Shown piece by piece: positions 60,829 to 64,000 of a DNA stretch of 64,000 nucleotides (within the stretch, counting starts at the first letter, position 1; every line of letters begins with the position of its first letter). Below the pieces are notes generated by a model. The model had not been told where the DNA came from and searched no databases. It saw only the letters and a list, made by a program, of their open reading frames with translations. Source of the stretch: Saccharum officinarum (lineage: Eukaryota > Streptophyta > Magnoliopsida > Poales > Poaceae); NCBI GenBank assembly GCA_020631735.1, contig CM036168.1, positions 101,824,036 to 101,888,035 on the forward strand, in the 5' to 3' direction. Made by a program: the position numbers and the translations under genes.

Positions 60829-61572
60829 GTCCTATGTTTGGTGTTGGTAATTAGTGACAATACCTAGTACTAACCACATAGCAAAGACATGTGTGTAGCT
60901 ATGATGTGGTTGGTGCAACGACATGGTGAAGTAAGGATCAAGCAATGGTGATGTGATCAAGTGCTTGCCATGATGGAGTTGGATGAAGGTGCAAAGCCAA
61001 ATCATGAAGCTCAAGGCAAAGGTATATGATAGGGTTTTTCAGTTTGCATCCAAGACACCATATAAGATGTAGATGGCTTAAGATCGATAGCCGTACTATA
61101 AAGAGGGAATTTTTAGGGCTATTAATCACTTAAGTGCAACTAGATGAGGATTCTTTGTATATGCATTTAGATCTAGTGGAGAGCTAACTTAACGCCTCAA
61201 AAATGATTATAAAAATGCTAACACACATGCACATGGTGATGTATATTTGGTGATGTTAGCACAATTACGAAGGTGGTGGTGTTTGAGTGGTAGAGATGAG
61301 TTTGGGGCTCTCTCTCCTGCCAAGCCTGCGAGCGCGGGATTCGACGCATTTTTATGGAAGTGAAACGCCTTTTTTCCACTACGTCGGTGGCGAAGATTTT
61401 CTCTAAGTCATCGTGGATAGAAACAGAGACGAACGGAGGTCAATGGGGTGACCGGTCGCTGGACCGGAAGTGGTCTCGACATAACCGGACGCGTCCAGTC
61501 AGTGATAGTAGCAGTTTAGCGCGTGGACTGGGGTTTACCACCGGCTCATCTGGTCACTCGCGGGACCGGTTG
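60829..61572 (+). mobile_element. unclassified repeat element, plus-strand copy, truncated
   Basis: Starts TACTGAAAGTCCTATGTTTG, the counterpart of CACTGAAAGATCC at 59904, and shares with the other copy GCCGTACTATAAAGAGGG (about 61092) and AATGCTAACACACATGCACA (about 61216). It is cut at 61572 by the gypsy-type LTR. No coding capacity. Confidence 0.55.
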
Positions 61573-64000
61573 TAACGGATCAACGTAATTATATGAGATT
61601 AAGTAAGAAAATCTTTCACCGAGGCAGTTAATTTATCAAACTTAAACCTGTATAACTCGAGATTCCGTGAAATCACGAGGGATTTCAAACCAACCAACAT
61701 ACAACCAAGATCGTACTGATTTAGCAGCCACAGTTCACATGATACGTAGAGTTCACAATAAAAGTGGAGTACATCGGAGTTCGGAATAAAAGTTATTACA
61801 ACACAGTTCAAAATAACATAGCGGAAGCAAGTAGTTTTCCACCCACACTTAGTTCAAATACAGTGCCAATAGATAGTCATGGTCCACAAAAGCAGTAGAT
61901 AAGACGAACAGAGTGACCCTTGCCCAAGGTCCTAATTGTCGCCCATCGCCGGATACAGACAGTTGGAGCAGTACCCATAGTACATCTGACCATCTGCAAC
62001 AACAATGGGAACAACGCCCTGAGTACGAGAATGTACTCAGCTAGACTTACCCGTCATAAACCAGAAATAAAGGACACCAAGGATCATGCAAGGCTTTATA
62101 GATTGGACTGGCTTGACTCATTTGCGAAAAGCATAAGTGTTTATGAAAAACTATACCAGTACTTTTTGCATCACTTTTAGTATAACCTATTCAAGCTAGG
62201 TAAGCACCTATTGCTAAAACAATCACTTGATTCCTCATTAACAATCTAGATTATCATATCAGGTTTAGCATTTCCAACATCATTCACTTAACTATCAGTG
62301 TTCCATTAATGTTACAACGATGCCATAGCTCGAGTCAAGTGCTCACTAACCGAGAGCGACGGTGATTCGAATCGAATTCCTATCCAGCTGGAGATTTATT
62401 CCTCACACAAACTCTGCTTCCCCCGTCAGGGTCGCGTAGATCACCAATGACACTTTCCAAGAAGCCGCGGGATAACAATCATGGATCGCACTACCCAAGA
62501 ACCGCCCGACTGCCAGGACGCACCTTGGGCTCACTCTTCGCGTCCCCGTTACACCCACTTCAACACCAGTCTGTCAACCTGAGTTTATCCCGGCTCGAAA
62601 AGTGTCACTAGCTTCGCGGTCGAAAGGTACTTTATTCGGCCAGCTAAATGTGAGGCATGCGTTCAACATGACAAGAGGGACGAGCAACGATCGGTCCTTA
62701 ATTGACACAAACGGAATCACTATAGTCCAAAACCTTATAAGACTCCGTCCGGTCTTCATTTATCCATCAACACTTGGTTACTTTTTATGATCACAATTAC
62801 AGCTAACCATACCTCGGTATCCACCTATAACTCGCAGGTGACAGGAAATCACCCGACTTCTACCGGTCTAAGCATAGCTAAGCAATTCACTCGATCCTGA
62901 CCTAATAGGGTGAAAGATAATCCGGTGGCCAAGGTAATAATACAACAACGGTTTTACTCAACTCCTATAACTTAATGCAACTATATATATAACTATAGTT
63001 CATGTAGTAAGGAACAACTTTTATAAAATAGGAGACTTAAAATGCTCCGGGGCTTGCCTTTTTCGAACGAGCTAGGATGGTGGTCGACGCACTCTGGCAG
63101 CTCCTCGCCTAACTCTTCCTCCTCGGGCACCTCCTGTGCCTGGGGCTCCTGCTGATCCGTCCAAACTTGCTCCTCCGGTACTGCTACCTGTGACTCTTCC
63201 TGCGATCCTGTATGATGCAAGTGCATAAGTAATCATGCGAATGATGCATCGGATTGTGGTGGAGTGCTTTGATGACATGAGATGCAGATGAGCACATGGA
63301 ATGAGCAGTTTGAATATAACTATTTTTTCTACAAGGTAGTCAATGTCATCCAAGAACATGTACCCTAAAACATGCACCTTATCCTTCTATTAGTTAGCCT
63401 ATCATCTACACATACAAGTGAACCTAAGCTACCAAAGATTACCAACCTAACTCAACCACAACATCAGCAAGGTATAATGATGCTTCAAAGATACACCAAA
63501 CATATTTTATTTCTCTTAATTTCTCATAAAGAATAATCTTCTATTCCCTATTTAATTAGGGTTACACAGCAACACCTATTTCTGGTGTAGATAAAAATCT
63601 ACCAAAATTACAATAGATTACTCTTACCCTAACTAACCTACTACTAAATTTTCATGAGAATTGCCTACGTAAAACTGCTTGTACAAAATAAACAAGTTAT
63701 AGCCTAAATATGAGCATGAAATTATTTTGTACTAGAAAAAGTATCAAACAACAGATTTCACATTTTTTCTAGGTTACTAACAGTAAACTAACATACTACA
63801 AAAATTATCACATGTATGTTCTATACAAATTTAGCTCTCTACTAAAAATAACAAAGATTATCAATTAAAAGCATTTGAACTACACTTCAAAAATTTCTCA
63901 CAGAACATGCTTCACTAATATTTTTCCTAGAAAGTGCATCACTAATAAAGATTAAAGCAATAAGAATCACATTTTTTCCTTCATTATTTTATTTACTACA
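61573..64000 (-). mobile_element. gypsy-type LTR (relative of the left LARD-like element), cut by the window end
   Basis: Begins TGTAACGG on plus, i.e. an LTR ending CCGTTACA on minus, and runs as the reverse complement of the 3174-7806 LTR with moderate divergence: AAATCACGAGGGATTTCAAA (61671), CTGAGTACGAGAATGTACTC (62018), TTTCGACCGCGAAGCTAGTG-like (62610), GCTCCGGGGCTTGCC (63042). About 2.4 kb of an expected 4.6-kb LTR is in view; the interior lies beyond 64000. No gene in it. Confidence 0.82.

Noticed and set aside
60258..60854. 198-codon frame in the GC-rich spacer
   Set aside because: Low-complexity Arg/Gly/Ser-rich, overlapped by equal frames on the other strand; better explained as captured or repetitive GC-rich DNA.

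Overview
This window is nuclear DNA from a grass, most likely a panicoid (Andropogoneae-like) species. The evidence is two intron-rich plant genes, Tourist and Stowaway MITEs, a plant L1-type LINE with a zf-RVT domain, a Ty1/copia element and very large Ty3/gypsy-type LTRs that start TGTAACACC. One run of exactly 100 N (15073-15172) marks a draft-assembly join. There is no bacterial or organellar signature, no CRISPR array and no rRNA or tRNA gene that I can see. The species is inferred; I could not search.

Layout. 1-2412 is intergenic sequence without a recognisable gene and GC-rich at its left end. 2413-29349 is a nested transposon. A 5'-truncated LINE, flanked by a 12-bp target duplication, is split at 3173/28391 by a giant LTR element with target duplication GAACC. 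That element has about 4.63-kb LTRs and an about 4.17-kb interior without gag or pol, so it is LARD-like. It is written twice around the N gap. Diagnostic bases show the second copy repeats the first (5' LTR like 5' LTR, 3' LTR like 3' LTR), so the real insertion is probably about 13.4 kb rather than 25.2 kb. 29350-32423 is intergenic DNA with MITEs, a (TA)50 tract and a possible Helitron end.

32424-57190 is the gene island, with both genes on the minus strand. The first is a complete eight-exon exostosin-family (GT47) glycosyltransferase of 426 aa (32424-35624), with a Tourist MITE about 155 bp upstream of its start codon. The second is a complete fifteen-exon ULP2-type SUMO protease of 1049 aa (37044-56571) with an intact His-Asp-Gln-Cys catalytic set, one GC-AG intron and a repeat-bearing acidic tail. 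Its introns hold a degenerate copia element, an RTE LINE fragment, a hAT element, a Tourist-like MITE, a SINE and a (TA) tract, yet all exons join in frame.

57190-64000 is repeat-rich again. It holds a Tourist MITE, a broken MITE, two head-to-head copies of an unclassified repeat family with a GC-rich spacer between them, and, from 61573 to the end, the minus-strand LTR of a relative of the left-hand gypsy element.

The genes have separate roles: one acts in cell-wall or glycan synthesis in the Golgi, the other in removing SUMO, probably in the nucleus. I found no convincing undescribed system. The most notable items are the duplicated LARD-like element around the gap and the SUMO-protease gene that carries so many insertions yet stays intact.
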